In this document: piece by piece, positions 50,701-60,779 of the stretch
Layout of the letters: each line of letters opens with the position of its first letter
How positions within the stretch are numbered: position 1 is the stretch's first letter
DNA from: Anas platyrhynchos
Lineage: Eukaryota > Chordata > Aves > Anseriformes > Anatidae
Direction: 5' to 3'
NCBI RefSeq assembly: GCF_047663525.1
Contig: NC_092593.1
Coordinates: 22,429,501 to 22,493,500, forward strand
DNA length: 64,000 nucleotides
Translations under genes and position numbers: made by a program
Notes under the pieces: model-generated
Database searches by the model: none
What the model was told of the DNA's origin: nothing
What the model saw: only the letters and a program-made list of their open reading frames with translations

Positions 50701-52904
50701 GATGCAATCAATCTTTTTTGTTGGAAGGAAGTGCCGCATTGTACCCGGAGGCTTGTGCTCACCCGGCAGCTCCAATCTGCCGAGCAGCCCGAGGTTCAGC
50801 AGGGCTGTGGCTTGCCGGCCCCTGCCGCTCCTCTCTTACCTCCTTGGGGTGGGGGCAGCATGTGAGGTGAGAGCGGGATGGGGAAGCGAAGAGGTCTGCC
50901 TCTGAAGAGACACTGAATTAGGCTGGAGTGAATAGCCGACGTCCTCTGTAATTATACACACATTGAACTCTTTACAGTTGACTTAAGTTACGTCGAACTG
51001 CATTGGTGTGGCCCTCTGTATTGATTAAAAGCAGCATCTATTTACCTTAACAATAAATGTGGAGATTAGTAAAAGTTCACTTGATCACAATAAGACGACT
51101 GATAATTAAAGGGCAATGCAACCCAGATGGAATGTAAGTGCCTGAAGCAGCATGATAGGAAACATAGGCTGCTTTTTCACAAGAGAGTATAAATGCATAG
51201 GGTAGGGCTTGCAGAAAGCACTTTGAATAGACAGCATCTGTAGGGATACTTGAAGGAGGGGAAGGCCAGAGCCTGTCCCAAGAAGGCTGGCACAGTGCTT
51301 CTCCTGGGCAAAGTGACAAACACAGCGCTCTGGAGAAGGAAAAAGACCTAAAATCACAATGGTTAAGGGACGCACACTGCAAAACCTTTGAAAGCAGCCT
51401 CCACATCTTTTATTCTTCTTTCACATCTTCTCTGTAAGAAAGAACAAGTGTAAGGCAAGCAGGACACACCGTGAGCTGCATGTGTTAAGCTCTTGATGGT
51501 GCAGGCTCTAGCAGAATGGGAAGGACTGGGTTCTGTGTGACAGGCTCAACAGAAACACTCCCTCTCGCATCACGGCATCTCCTATAGGGAAGCGGGAGGA
51601 GGGCTTGTATTCCGATTGCATCCATCCTTCAGTTTACACGGCAGATGCTGCATTTTCCTAATCCCTTTTTATCAAGAAAAGAAGCAGCTGATGACTAGAT
51701 TAGTAAGTGAATAGTCTCGGTACCATATGAACAACTAGGAAAATCAGACTCTGAAGTGGTTGTACACACGCTTTGCGACAAAAAGGTCATATCCCTTGAC
51801 AGGATTTGACACCCTTCCCTTGTTTCTTTTCTTTGTCCCGGTATCGATGCACCCTGTGCTTACCTCCTTGCAGAAAATGACATGATAAAATGGTGACTTT
51901 TAACAAGTGCTGTAGCAATTTCTGGAGGCCAGAACGTAGCAAACAGACAACCAGATTGCTGCTGAAACACTGACGATACCTGAGATCTTAAATTAGTAAT
52001 GCTCTCTCAGAGCAGATTTCCAGCTGAAGGAAGAGTAGAAGTGCATTTCTTTTCCTAACAAACAGTGCCACCAGTCCCATCTGAGTGCTGCTTTAAAGAG
52101 CAGCCTGCTTAGCTGGCACTGCGTGTCCCCCTCAGGAGTTCAGATTCAGAGCACTTCAGAGCACCAAGCTGCTGGCTCACTCAGCTTGTAGAAAGGACAG
52201 CAATTTTACAGTGCTAAGGAGCAGGGCGAGTAAGGTTAGCGAGAAGGTAAGGGAAAAGGGAGAAACAGAGGCCCTCCACTGAATTTGTGGCAAAACACAG
52301 TCCCACTGCCTCTGACCCAAGCCAGCCTTCCCAGCCCCTTACTCTGGAAGGCATTTCCCAGGTGCTAGCCGTTCCCTGCCCCTCTGACCAAGCAAGCAGG
52401 CCAAGGCCTACCGGTGACTGCTCTGACCTTGCAAGTGCCTAACATGCCACCACCTCGGGTTGGAGCTGCTAGGCACAGGAGGCCATACCCTACTCCTTCC
52501 CTTCTTACCCAGCACCTCAAGGGCTGGTGGCTCCACACCTCCCTGCTCAATACAAGGCTAGGAAGCCACCCCACTGCTTCGTTACACAAATGGGTAACTG
52601 CTGCTTTCCTCCTTGCCTCAAACGTGCCCAGCAGGCCAGGGGCTCGTTACGGCAGCAGCCAGGATCCCTTTGTTTCCTTCCCCCCTTCAGGTAGGGGGTG
52701 AATTAATCCCTCTGGAAAGCAGCAGCACCCCCGTGCCCACAGCCCCTGCCACCAGGGACCGGCATGGTCTCAGGACGGAGGAGCTGAGCCTGTCTCTTCA
52801 CATGCAAGTTTTCAAAATAAATCGCTTTTGTTGTTCACAGCTGTGATGAATGGACACGCAGGGCCAGGTTGGCCGCCGGAACAGTACAATGGATGCGAGC
52901 AGTT

Positions 52905-53050
52905 TTTTTTTCTTTGCCATATAAATCATTCACATTGTTTAAGGTACATTGATCAATCTAATGGCTTGTAATAGGCTCCTAATTGGCACTAGGAAAGTAC
53001 TGCAAGCTTGCATTTGGACGTGAAATGGTTCATGATCCGGGCTGAAATTC
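52905..53050. promoter_or_regulatory. Candidate conserved non-coding element upstream of SP9
   Basis: An AT-rich block of complex, non-repetitive sequence lies at the left edge of a CpG island. It holds TTGATCAATCTAATGG, a CTAATTGG site and a GCAAGCTTGC palindrome. The sharp composition contrast and homeodomain-type cores suggest a regulatory element for SP9. Conservation could not be tested here. Confidence 0.35.
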
Positions 53051-53864
53051 ACCTTAGGCTGGAGCGCCAGCAATTACCGACGCGTCGGGAGCACGGGAGC
53101 GGCTCCGCGTGTCCTGGTCCCGAGCCTGGGGCAGGGGAAGGGACGGGGGGACCCACTGCCATCGGGGGACCCGCAGCCACCGGGGGACCCGCCGGCCGCG
53201 TTTGGCGGCCACGGCGGGCCGGGGCTAACTTTGTAACGCCGCTCACCTCGCCCGCTCCGTTCGTGCCCGCACCCCTGCCGAGAGGCGGCCAGCTCGCCCC
53301 AAACGCCGGGGGCGAACGGAGCCGGGCCGGGCCCCGCCGGGCTGGGCTCGGGGCCCCGCAACAGGCTGCCGGGGAGCCCAGCTGAGCCGAGCCGAGCCGA
53401 GCCGAGCCGTGCCGCAGCCGGGGCTCGCCGCGCCGCCGAGCAGGGGAAGAAGCGGGAGGGAAAGCGGCCCCCGTACGGCGCTCCTCGGGCTTCCCCGGCG
53501 AGGCAGCGCACGGCTCCGTGCCGCCGCTGAATAATCTCGCAGTAATTGCGGTAATTAAAATCATCGCGCAGCCGGCAGTCACCTTCCTTCCCCTGCCACC
53601 GGCCTCGCCTCTAGCCGGTAACGCGGCGGCGGCGCTGAGCGGAGCGGGAGGGCTCCGAGGTGCGGTCCCGAGGGAGGCAGCGCCGGGCAGCGCCGCTCCG
53701 GCAGCCCCCGGGCACTGCGGGGCGGCCCCGGGGACCCCCGGGACCCCCGGCACCGGGGCCGGGCCGAGCCCCGTCTCCTGCCCCCGCCGGCTCCGGCTGC
53801 AGGGCAGGAGCAGGAGCCAGAGCTTTACGCGGCCGGGATCGGCGGCAGGCTCGGGCAGAAATTG
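53051..53864. promoter_or_regulatory. CpG island 2.3-3.1 kb upstream of SP9
   Basis: About 800 bp of GC-rich, CpG-dense DNA with a GAGCC pentamer run at about 53384-53408. A 50-bp AT-rich patch (53530-53580) within it carries TAATTG (53543-53548) and TAATTA (53552-53557), 9 bp apart. It could be an upstream alternative promoter or a distal island of the locus. Frames crossing it are GC-driven and lack domains. Confidence 0.5.
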
Positions 53865-53995
53865 TTGGAGAGTGCCATAATTTCCATTTAATTTCCATGA
53901 TCTATTTGATCCCGGGGCTCATTCCCTTTTTATTAACCATAAAAAGATTCCCTTCTAATCAAAAGCCGCGCTTCATCTTTCCCCGCAAATGAAAA
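53865..53995. promoter_or_regulatory. Candidate conserved non-coding element
   Basis: Directly after the CpG island comes unique AT-rich sequence with ATAATTTCCATTTAATTTCC, a TTATTAACC site and CTAATCAAAAG. The motif-rich, repeat-free texture resembles developmental enhancers. There is no coding potential. This is a composition-based inference. Confidence 0.3.
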
Positions 53996-54214
53996 AAGTC
54001 TACAGCAGAAAGAATTCAGTGGGCTCAACAGGCACCGAGGGCTGTATTTCAGCACCATCTCTATCTATTCGTCCCCCTTTTAATACCTCCTCTTTGGCAG
54101 AATAGTGGGGAAGCCTTTTCTTAACTGAAGTTATTAATTTATCACCAGGTCCCCCTCTGCGTTGCTCTGATAATCAATGGTGGTTTCTAGATCACGTAAA
54201 TGAAAAGTATAATT

Positions 54215-54310
54215 GAGGGAGAGAGAGGGAGGGAGGGAGGGAGAGGTTCGCATGGCAGTCCTGGTGGCAGGAAAAAAAAAAAAAAAAAAAAAGGAGGAAA
54301 AAAAAGCAGG
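54215..54310 (+). repeat. GA-rich and poly(A) purine tracts
   Basis: A (GGGA)n-like purine tract at 54215-54246 is followed, after 22 nt, by a 40-nt purine run dominated by A at 54269-54308. These are simple repeats likely to vary in length. Confidence 0.8.
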
Positions 54311-54959
54311 ACGCAATTATTTGCCCAAGCGATGAGCATTTTGTCTGTTTCCTGCACACGTCCCTTCTGCTTGGCAGAAAATCATGCTGCTGCTCTTGAA
54401 CTTGGAAGGCTTCGCCCCTTCCCCACCCGTAACATCCCCGTGTAAAACTCCGTGCCCCTCCTAGGACTCGCGGGAAATTGTGCGGCACCCTCGCGTTGAA
54501 CTGCTGGTAAATCGATTTATTTGGGGAATATTTGGCAGCCCTTTCCCGGAGCTCGGTTTGAGGAGAAGAGCCGTTTCATCTGACGCTCCCGCACAAGAAG
54601 CCGGGAGCCTCCCAATCAGCTCTAATGAACGAATTGTTTCCCGGCTTTACCTCCAAAAGGCACCAACTTTAGCACTTGCACAGATCAAAAGACACGCGTG
54701 AAGGGAAGATGGGAAACAATATTGTTCAAAGGAAGCGAACTGTTGCGTTTAATTAGGCTATTCTTCTTTACTAGGATTCACATTGAGTTTTTTTTTTTTT
54801 TTTTTAAGATTTCTGTTGATTTAAACATAATGTATTTATGATGTAAATATATGCCGAGATGAAAACGTCACGGATCAATTGTGAAGGACCCGGATACATA
54901 ATTTTAAAAAATCAGTTTCAGTTTATGTGAGGTTCTCACCCCACTTTCGCTTCTTAGTC

Positions 54960-55330
54960 AGATTTGTTTATGCAGAATCGACATTTAATAGTGCTAATTG
55001 CACTCCAGTTAAATTGCCCTGATTGCAGAAAGGGAAGCAATTTTCGTGCTCTCTGTCTGGGTTTGGAAGAAATTGTTTTATATTCACCTCTTTATAAAGA
55101 AGTGGAGATAAGGCACCGAGCCTTTGCACAAATTGCACTTATGGGCTGACTGGCAGCATTCAGGCGCTATAATAGAGCATTATTTGGCCGTTTTGAATAA
55201 TGTAAAGCGTTTGCTGAAAGCTATTCTCCTGAAAATTGCTTTAACTTTTAAAAGGGTGATGATTCACTCCGAACCAGGCCTTTGTTACGTTGTCATTATC
55301 CCCCCAAATGTTTTAACAGGCGGCTCGACA
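54960..55330. promoter_or_regulatory. Candidate SP9-proximal enhancer / conserved non-coding element
   Basis: An AT-rich, repeat-free block of about 370 bp stands just before the GC-rich promoter island. It contains GTGCTAATTGCAC (a near palindrome at about 54993-55005), TTTATTATA-like and CATTATTTGG sites and TTGCACAAATTGCAC repeats. It has no long open frame and no mobile-element signature. Its place 0.8-1.2 kb upstream of the SP9 start codon suggests a cis-regulatory element. Confidence 0.35.
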
Positions 55331-55379
55331 CTTGAGCATAACACATCGATCTTTGTTTAAAAACTCGGGGTCTGGAGCG

Positions 55380-56134
55380 CGCAAAGCCCCGCCAGGAGCC
55401 ACTTGACCCCCCCAAGGCTTCAGCGGGGCTCCCCGCCCGGCCGCCGCCTCTCCTTCCCTTCCCTTTCCCTTTCCCTCGCCGGGGGCCGCGGCTCCGAGCC
55501 CCGCCGCGCAGGGACGGACGCCCCCGGCCCCGGGGCCCGCCCGCCGGACCGGGACCGGGGCCGGGGCCGGGGCCGGGCACCTGTTGGGGCAGCGCCGCCC
55601 GGCCCCCGGCCCGGGGGCTGCGCACCCCCCGCCGCCCCCGCGCAGCGCTGCCTCTGCCGGAGCGGGGCAGCGGGGGACGAGCGAAGGTGAGGGCGCGGAG
55701 CGGCGGCGGGCGCTGCCCCGGGCGGGGGCCGCGGGCCGGGGGGGCACCGCCCGCCGCCCCCCGCCGCGCCCCGGCTCGTGCCGCCGCCCGGCGCCGGCCG
55801 CTAATTGCGGAGCGCTCCCCGCAGCCCGGCGCGGGAGTCCTCTGCCCGCGCGCGCTCGGCTGGCACGCGCCCCGCGCCCCGGCGCCGAGCACCTCCGCGC
55901 GCCTGATTGGCTGCGGGGCCGCTCCGGCCCGCTCCGCCCGCGCCCTCATTGGGCGAGCGCGGCAGGCAGCGGTACTTCAAAGCGGGCGCGCCCCGCACTT
56001 AGGCAGAGTTTGGCCCCGCCGCGCCGGAGTGTCCGTGGCGCCGCCGGGGCAGCGCGGCCGCACCGCCACCGCCGTCCCCGTCCCGTCCCCCCGCGTCCCG
56101 GCCAGCCCCAGCCCCGGGAGCCCAGGGCCGTGCT
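55380..56134 (+). promoter_or_regulatory. SP9: SP9 CpG-island promoter and 5' UTR
   Basis: A dense CpG island leads into the SP9 start codon. Two inverted CCAAT boxes (ATTGG) lie at 55906-55910 and 55948-55952, 42 bp apart, a spacing of about four helical turns. No TATA box is seen; transcription probably starts between about 55970 and 56030. A GGGGCC-type run lies at about 55548-55577. The island continues through the coding region to about 58010. Confidence 0.65.
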
Positions 56135-56155
56135 ATGGCTACGTCTATACTCGGG
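56135..56155 (+). CDS. SP9: SP9 coding exon 1 (seven codons)
   Basis: The exon encodes MATSILG and ends at a perfect donor (GG|GTAAGT), phase 0. Exon 2 continues [13 protein letters not shown], which reproduces the known N-terminus of SP9/SP8 long forms. A second in-frame Met (codon at 56686, residue 19) in exon 2 could start a shorter form that lacks the first part of the Sp box. Confidence 0.95.
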
Positions 56156-58002
56156 GTAAGTCGGCGGCGCGGCACCGCTGCCCTGCGCGGGGGGGGAATG
56201 AAATGGATGGGGGAGAAAACCAAGGAGCGGCGGCTGTCGGCGCGCCGGTCGCGCGGGGCTGCGGGCGGGGGCGGTGCCGGTGCCGGTGCCGGGGGCTCGG
56301 CTCTCTCGGCTCGCTCCCCCGGCCGGGGCGAAGCGGGGAGCGTCCCTCTCCCTCCTGCTCCCGTTCTTTTGTTTTTCCCCGACCAAGCCGCGGAGCGCTC
56401 CGCCCGCCCGCTGCTCGTGCCCGGCTCGGCTCCCGGCGCCGCTCCGCCAGCCCCCGGCCGCCCCGCTGCGCTCCTCGGCGCCGCCGGCCCCCGGCCCCGG
56501 CCGCGCTCCCCGCGGGCGGCCGCCCCCCGACGTGAGGCGGCCCCGGGGCGGCGGGCAGGGCCGGAGCCTCGCTCCCGGCGCGGAGCTCGTCGGGTCCCCC
56601 CGCGGCCGCCCGGCCAGGCTGACGGAGCGCTCCGGCTTTGTGTCTGTCCTAGGAAGAGCCGAGGTTTGGGACCACCCCGCTGGCCATGCTGGCCGCCACC
56701 TGCAACAAGATCGGCAACACCAGCCCGCTGACCACGCTGCCCGAGTCCAGCGCCTTCGCCAAGGGGGGCTTCCACCCCTGGAAACGCTCCACGTCCAGCT
56801 GCAACCTGGGCTCCAGCCTCTCGGGCTTCACGGTGGCCACGAGCAGGGGCTCCGGCGGACTGGCCAGCGGCACGGGCACGGCCAACAGCGCCTTCTGCCT
56901 GGCCTCCACCTCGCCCACCTCCTCGGCCTTCAGCAGCGACTACGGCGGCCTCTTCTCCAACTCGGCGGCGGCGGCGGCCGGCGTGTCGCCGCAGGAGCCC
57001 GGCGGGCAGTCGGCCTTCATCTCCAAGGTGCACAGCTCGGCGGCCGAGAGCCTGTACCCGCGGGTGGGCATGGCGCACCCCTACGAGTCCTGGTACAAGT
57101 CCGGCTTCCACTCCACGCTGTCGGCGGGCGAGGTGGCCAACGGGGCGGCCTCCTCGTGGTGGGACGTGCACGCCAACCCGGGCTCCTGGCTGGAGGTGCA
57201 GAACCCGGCGGGGGGGCTCCAGGGCTCGCTGCACTCGGGCGCCCCCCAGGCCTCGCTGCACTCCCAGCTGGGCACCTACAACCCCGACTTCAGCTCGCTC
57301 ACCCACTCCGCCTTCAGCTCCACCGGCCTGGGCTCCACGGCCGCCTCGCACCTGCTCTCCACCGGCCAGCACCTGCTCGCCCAGGAGGGCTTCAAGCCCG
57401 TGCTGCCCTCCTACACGGACTCCAGCGCGGCGGTGGCGGCGGCCAGCGCCATGATCACGGGCGCCGCCGCCGCCGCCGCCGGGGGGGGCTCGGCCCGCTC
57501 CGCCCGGCGCTACTCGGGCCGGGCCACCTGCGACTGCCCCAACTGCCAGGAGGCCGAGCGGCTGGGGCCGGCGGGGGCCAGCCTGCGGCGCAAGGGGCTG
57601 CACAGCTGCCACATCCCGGGCTGCGGCAAGGTGTACGGCAAGACCTCGCACCTGAAGGCGCACCTGCGCTGGCACACGGGCGAGCGGCCCTTCGTCTGCA
57701 ACTGGCTCTTCTGCGGCAAGCGCTTCACCCGCTCCGACGAGCTGCAGCGGCACCTGCGGACTCACACGGGCGAGAAGCGCTTCGCCTGCCCCGTCTGCAA
57801 CAAGCGCTTCATGCGCAGCGACCACCTGAGCAAACACATCAAAACGCACAACGGGGGCGGCGGCGGCGGCAAAAAGGGCAGCGACAGCGACACGGACGCC
57901 AGCAACCTGGAGACGCCGCGCTCCGAGTCCCCCGACCTCATCCTGCACGACGGGGTGGGCGCCGCCCGCGCCCCCGCCAAGGAGCCGCCCGGCGACTCCT
58001 AG
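56135..58002 (+). CDS. SP9: SP9, Sp-family zinc-finger transcription factor (two coding exons)
   Basis: Joining 56135-56155 to 56653-58002 gives 456 residues. SP9 is a nuclear factor that binds GC/GT boxes; in vertebrates it acts in the limb apical ectodermal ridge (with SP8, upstream of FGF8) and in striatal and interneuron development. Visible parts: Sp box [14 protein letters not shown] (15-28), FHPWKR motif near 50, Ser/Gly/Ala-rich middle with WWDVH and [12 protein letters not shown] motifs, an Ala run before 290, buttonhead box CDCPNC (300-305), and three C2H2 fingers at 326-348, 356-378 and 386-406 joined by TGERPF and TGEKRF linkers. The finger residues that set specificity (KHA, RER, RHK) are intact. 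The C-terminal tail is Ser/Asp-rich. SP8 is the close alternative; adjacency to OLA1 and the tail favour SP9. The mammalian protein is slightly longer. Confidence 0.97.
56156..56652 (+). other. SP9: SP9 intron 1
   Basis: A 497-bp GC-rich intron with GTAAGT and TGTCTGTCCTAG ends. It is part of the CpG island, includes a GCCGGTGCCGGTGCC run near 56272-56292, and has open frames on both strands that are composition artefacts. Confidence 0.95.
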
Positions 58003-58975
58003 GGCAGCGCCCGCCGCCCCCAGGGACGCTTCTCCCCCTCGCTCCTTCGCCTTGGGGTCTTGGTTTCTTTCGGTTTTCCGCCCTTCTGGTTTTCTTTCTT
58101 TTTTTCTTTTTTATTTTTTTTTGCTTTTCTTTCCCCGTTTCCTTTTCCCGTCCAAAGGAAAAGCATCCCGAGAGAGGCTGGAGGTGAGAAACTGAACGGG
58201 CAGCCCGAGACGGTTCCTCTGTATCGCATAAACAGCTGTATAAATAGGGTTCAAAGAGAAAAAAAAAAAAGAAAAAAACACACAAAAAAAATACCCCAAC
58301 CAGATTGTGTTTGCTTATTTTTCTTGTAAATGTTGATCTGATAGGGGGGTCGGGGATTTCCTTTTCTTATCGGTGAATTCCTGAAATTCAGGGAGCTTTT
58401 GGGGGTTTCGTTATTATTTTTTTTAATTTTAAATTTCTGATGCACTTTGTGGAAGTCAGTATATATGTAAAAGATATTTAAAATGTTGAGTTAACATTTC
58501 ACTCAAACACACGTAAGTTAAGGTCACTTAAAGAAATTAAATGCGTTTATCTGTATGGAAAAAAAAAAAGAAACAAAAACAAAATCTCGACATATTTTCA
58601 TTTTGGTATTATTAAAGGACTCTGAACAATACGCTCGCGGTTTTGTCCTTATTCCTGGCACGGTCGGGGCCGCGGCCGGAGCCCTGCCGCTCCCCCCGGC
58701 AGGCGCTAAGGGCCGGGGAAGGGACGGAAAGGAAGCGGGCAGCCCCCGGGCGAGGCCAGTCGAAGCGCCCCGCTCGCTCTTCCCGAGCCCCCTCGCCTTT
58801 ATTTTGCTCCTTCCCCAACGAAACGAAGCCGAGCCCCGCCGGCGCGCTGCGCGGCCCCGAGCCGGGGAGGAAGGCTCGCAGCGCCGAGGAACTATTTATT
58901 TAATTTTCAAAGCCTCCAGCGCCACAAGGCTACCCGGGCTGGGAGGGGATCTCGGGGGAATAAATCGCTAGAGTC
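58003..58975 (+). other. SP9: SP9 3' UTR with candidate poly(A) signals
   Basis: The stop codon TAG (58000-58002) is followed by T-rich and A-rich low-complexity runs (58085-58130, 58258-58290, 58558-58583). Candidate polyadenylation signals are ATTAAA at 58536-58541 and 58611-58616 and AATAAA at 58959-58964. G+C rises again at 58650-58900, so the first two signals are the more likely ends. The true 3' end is not determined. Confidence 0.55.
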
Positions 58976-59270
58976 AATACTCCGGAAAAGACATTTCATG
59001 CCTAAATGAAAATCTTGTTAAATGTTATTAATTTTGACTTAGAGCACACAGCAGCCCCCTGTGCCTTGTATTCCCTTATTAGGGATTCATGTCTTATCAA
59101 ATATCTAATTAATCTCCTAGACATCATTTGTTCTGGCCAACTTTATCTCAGCTGGTCCACGGGGAAAACTCCGAATATTCTCGGTGACAAAGCTCCCTTG
59201 AAGATCCTTTTAATTGTCCAAATTAACTGCACCAAATTTGCATGTCAAACGGTAAAGGGCAACCTGAGAT
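58976..59270. promoter_or_regulatory. Candidate conserved non-coding element downstream of SP9
   Basis: Complex AT-rich sequence with TAATTA at 59106-59111, TTATTAATTTTGAC near 59028, TTTTAATTG, AAATTAAC and a perfect octamer ATTTGCAT (59236-59243, POU-type). There is no repeat signature. It resembles enhancers of forebrain or limb transcription-factor genes, but this is inferred from motif content only. Confidence 0.35.
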
Positions 59271-59329
59271 AAAATGTAAACGTTTTAAAAGCCCCAAACT
59301 AAGCACTTGATTTGATAACTAGGCTTTTT

Positions 59330-59740
59330 AATGTTATGGAAGACAACTGCTCCTTTCCTTTTCAAAGACAGTTGATCTATGCAAATAGTGAATTGGAAAT
59401 GCTTATGTCCCCATGCAGTCAAATGGTCCTTGCATGTTATTTGAATATCAGTGGCTCTGCTATTGAAAAGGTTCAAGGATGCTCTCTGACTTCTTTGTGA
59501 TTACTCAGTGCAGCGTCTTATTCTGAAGAAAAAAAACTCAGGAATAATTAAAGGCTGGGCTAAGGCCTGGGAACACATTTGGGACAGGAATCTCATTTAG
59601 ACAGGCTCTTTCAAAATAAGGCACAGTTAAATTGACCAGAAGGCAATTATTGAAATGAAAATTATTTTCACTCCCTTTGTCTCCTGACCACCAACCTAAC
59701 AGCCACAGTATTTTTTAAAGGCAAATTGTTAAATGAGATA
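59330..59740. other. Intergenic AT-rich block downstream of SP9
   Basis: Unique sequence without gene or mobile element. The part at about 59370-59480 (GCAAATAGTGAATTGG, TTGCATGTTATTTGAATATC) has the texture of a conserved element. Nothing else is identified. Confidence 0.4.
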
Positions 59741-59751
59741 ATTGTGTTATT

Positions 59752-59819
59752 AAAAAAGAAAAAAAAAAAAAAGAAAAAAAAAAAGAAAAGGAGGAGGGGG
59801 AAGAAGAAAAAAAAAAAAG
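59752..59819 (+). repeat. Uninterrupted 68-nt polypurine tract
   Basis: Sixty-eight consecutive purines, mostly A with a GGAGGAGGGGGAAG core. Mirror-like purine tracts of this length can adopt triplex DNA and are replication-slippage prone. It separates an AT-rich block from the next CpG island. Confidence 0.9.
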
Positions 59820-59889
59820 TTAATTTAGCCTGCCCGGCACAGATTGGAGGAATACAAATATTTTAATCTGCCACAAAACAGGGGATGCG

Positions 59890-60570
59890 AATAGCACAGG
59901 GAAACGGGCTCGGCGGCCGGCCGGGACGCAGCATCGCACCGAACACCGAGTACCCACTGCTCCGGGCTCCGGGGCTGCCCAGGGGAACGGGGCGAGCGGG
60001 CCAGGAGCCCTCCCTTCCCTTCCCATCCCGGCCGAAGGGGCGCGGGGCTCCCCGCGGGCCGCCGCTGTCGGAGCTCCCCAGGAATGCGCCGGGTGCGGGG
60101 CGGGAGGCGGCTTTGTGTGCGGGGCGGGATAAAGCACATCAAAGGGAACCGTGCGGGTCCGCTTTCTGCCCGGCCGGGGTTACGATTCGCAGCTCAGTGA
60201 TCAAGGACCTCGTGGCAGTGCCTTTGCCCCCTCGGGTCAGAAAACGTCCATCACCCGCGGGCTCCCCACAAACGGGGAAGGGAGCAGCTCCGGGCCGCGG
60301 AACCGGTTCGTTTAACCGGGAAAATAGGCAGCATGTCACCTTTTTAAGAATAAATGACACCATTCTTTCGGACGTGTTGGCGATAATTACATGGTCTGGG
60401 GAACTTTTTGCACAAAGGACGGCCGGCGCGAAAATCCAGCCCCAAACCCCGTTTCCCCCTCGCCGGCCGCGGCCGAGGGGCACCCCCGGCGCGGGAAGAA
60501 AGCCCCGGGGAGAGGCGCTGCCCGAGGGGGTCCCGGGGTCCCTAACGGGAGGGAGGCAGCCCCCGGGCCG
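59890..60570. promoter_or_regulatory. Downstream CpG-rich island
   Basis: GC-rich, CpG-dense DNA, interrupted at 60320-60415 by an AT-rich patch with AAGAATAAATGACACC and GATAATTACATGG. No gene with recognisable protein was found in it; frames of 190-270 residues on both strands lack domains. It is probably an accessory island of the SP9 locus; an unannotated non-coding RNA promoter is possible. Confidence 0.4.
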
Positions 60571-60779
60571 AGCCGGGCGGAGCCTACCGGCCCTCGACAC
60601 CTTTGTTGGGCTTTTTGTTACGAAAACGCAAGGAAACGCAAAACCCACAACAAAAGGCAACGACGGCAGCCACCGAACAACGGGGAAAAAATAAGGGTGG
60701 TGGGGGACAGCGCCAGGAGACAAGGGTTAGCTAGTATCACCCGCTCGGCCCCTGTCGAGAGACATTGGAAACCTGTCCC

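Larger units (their letters stand above)
37227..52860. other. Intergenic DNA between OLA1 and SP9, right part
   Basis: No gene was recognised. The sequence is mostly AT-rich, with a T-rich plus strand at 38800-39470, a T/GTTT tract at about 41144-41167, a 23-nt A run at about 49323-49345 and a C run near 48086. GC rises at 40400-40540, 48900-49080 and 50740-50900 without recognisable coding content. Frames up to 151 residues (48667-49122) show no domain and are probably chance. Confidence 0.7.

Noticed and set aside
53049-53753. 234-codon minus-strand frame upstream of SP9
   Set aside because: Pro/Ala/Gly-rich composition with frames open on both strands in the same island; no recognisable domain or splice context.
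55999-57948. 649-codon open frame antisense to SP9
   Set aside because: It runs across both SP9 exons and the intron without respect for splice sites. It is made of Ala/Arg/Gly/Val-rich composition forced by GC-rich third positions, and has no domain.
56274-58187. 637-codon plus-strand frame overlapping SP9
   Set aside because: It is the shifted frame of the SP9 exon in GC-rich DNA; the zinc fingers and Sp box are only in the SP9 frame.
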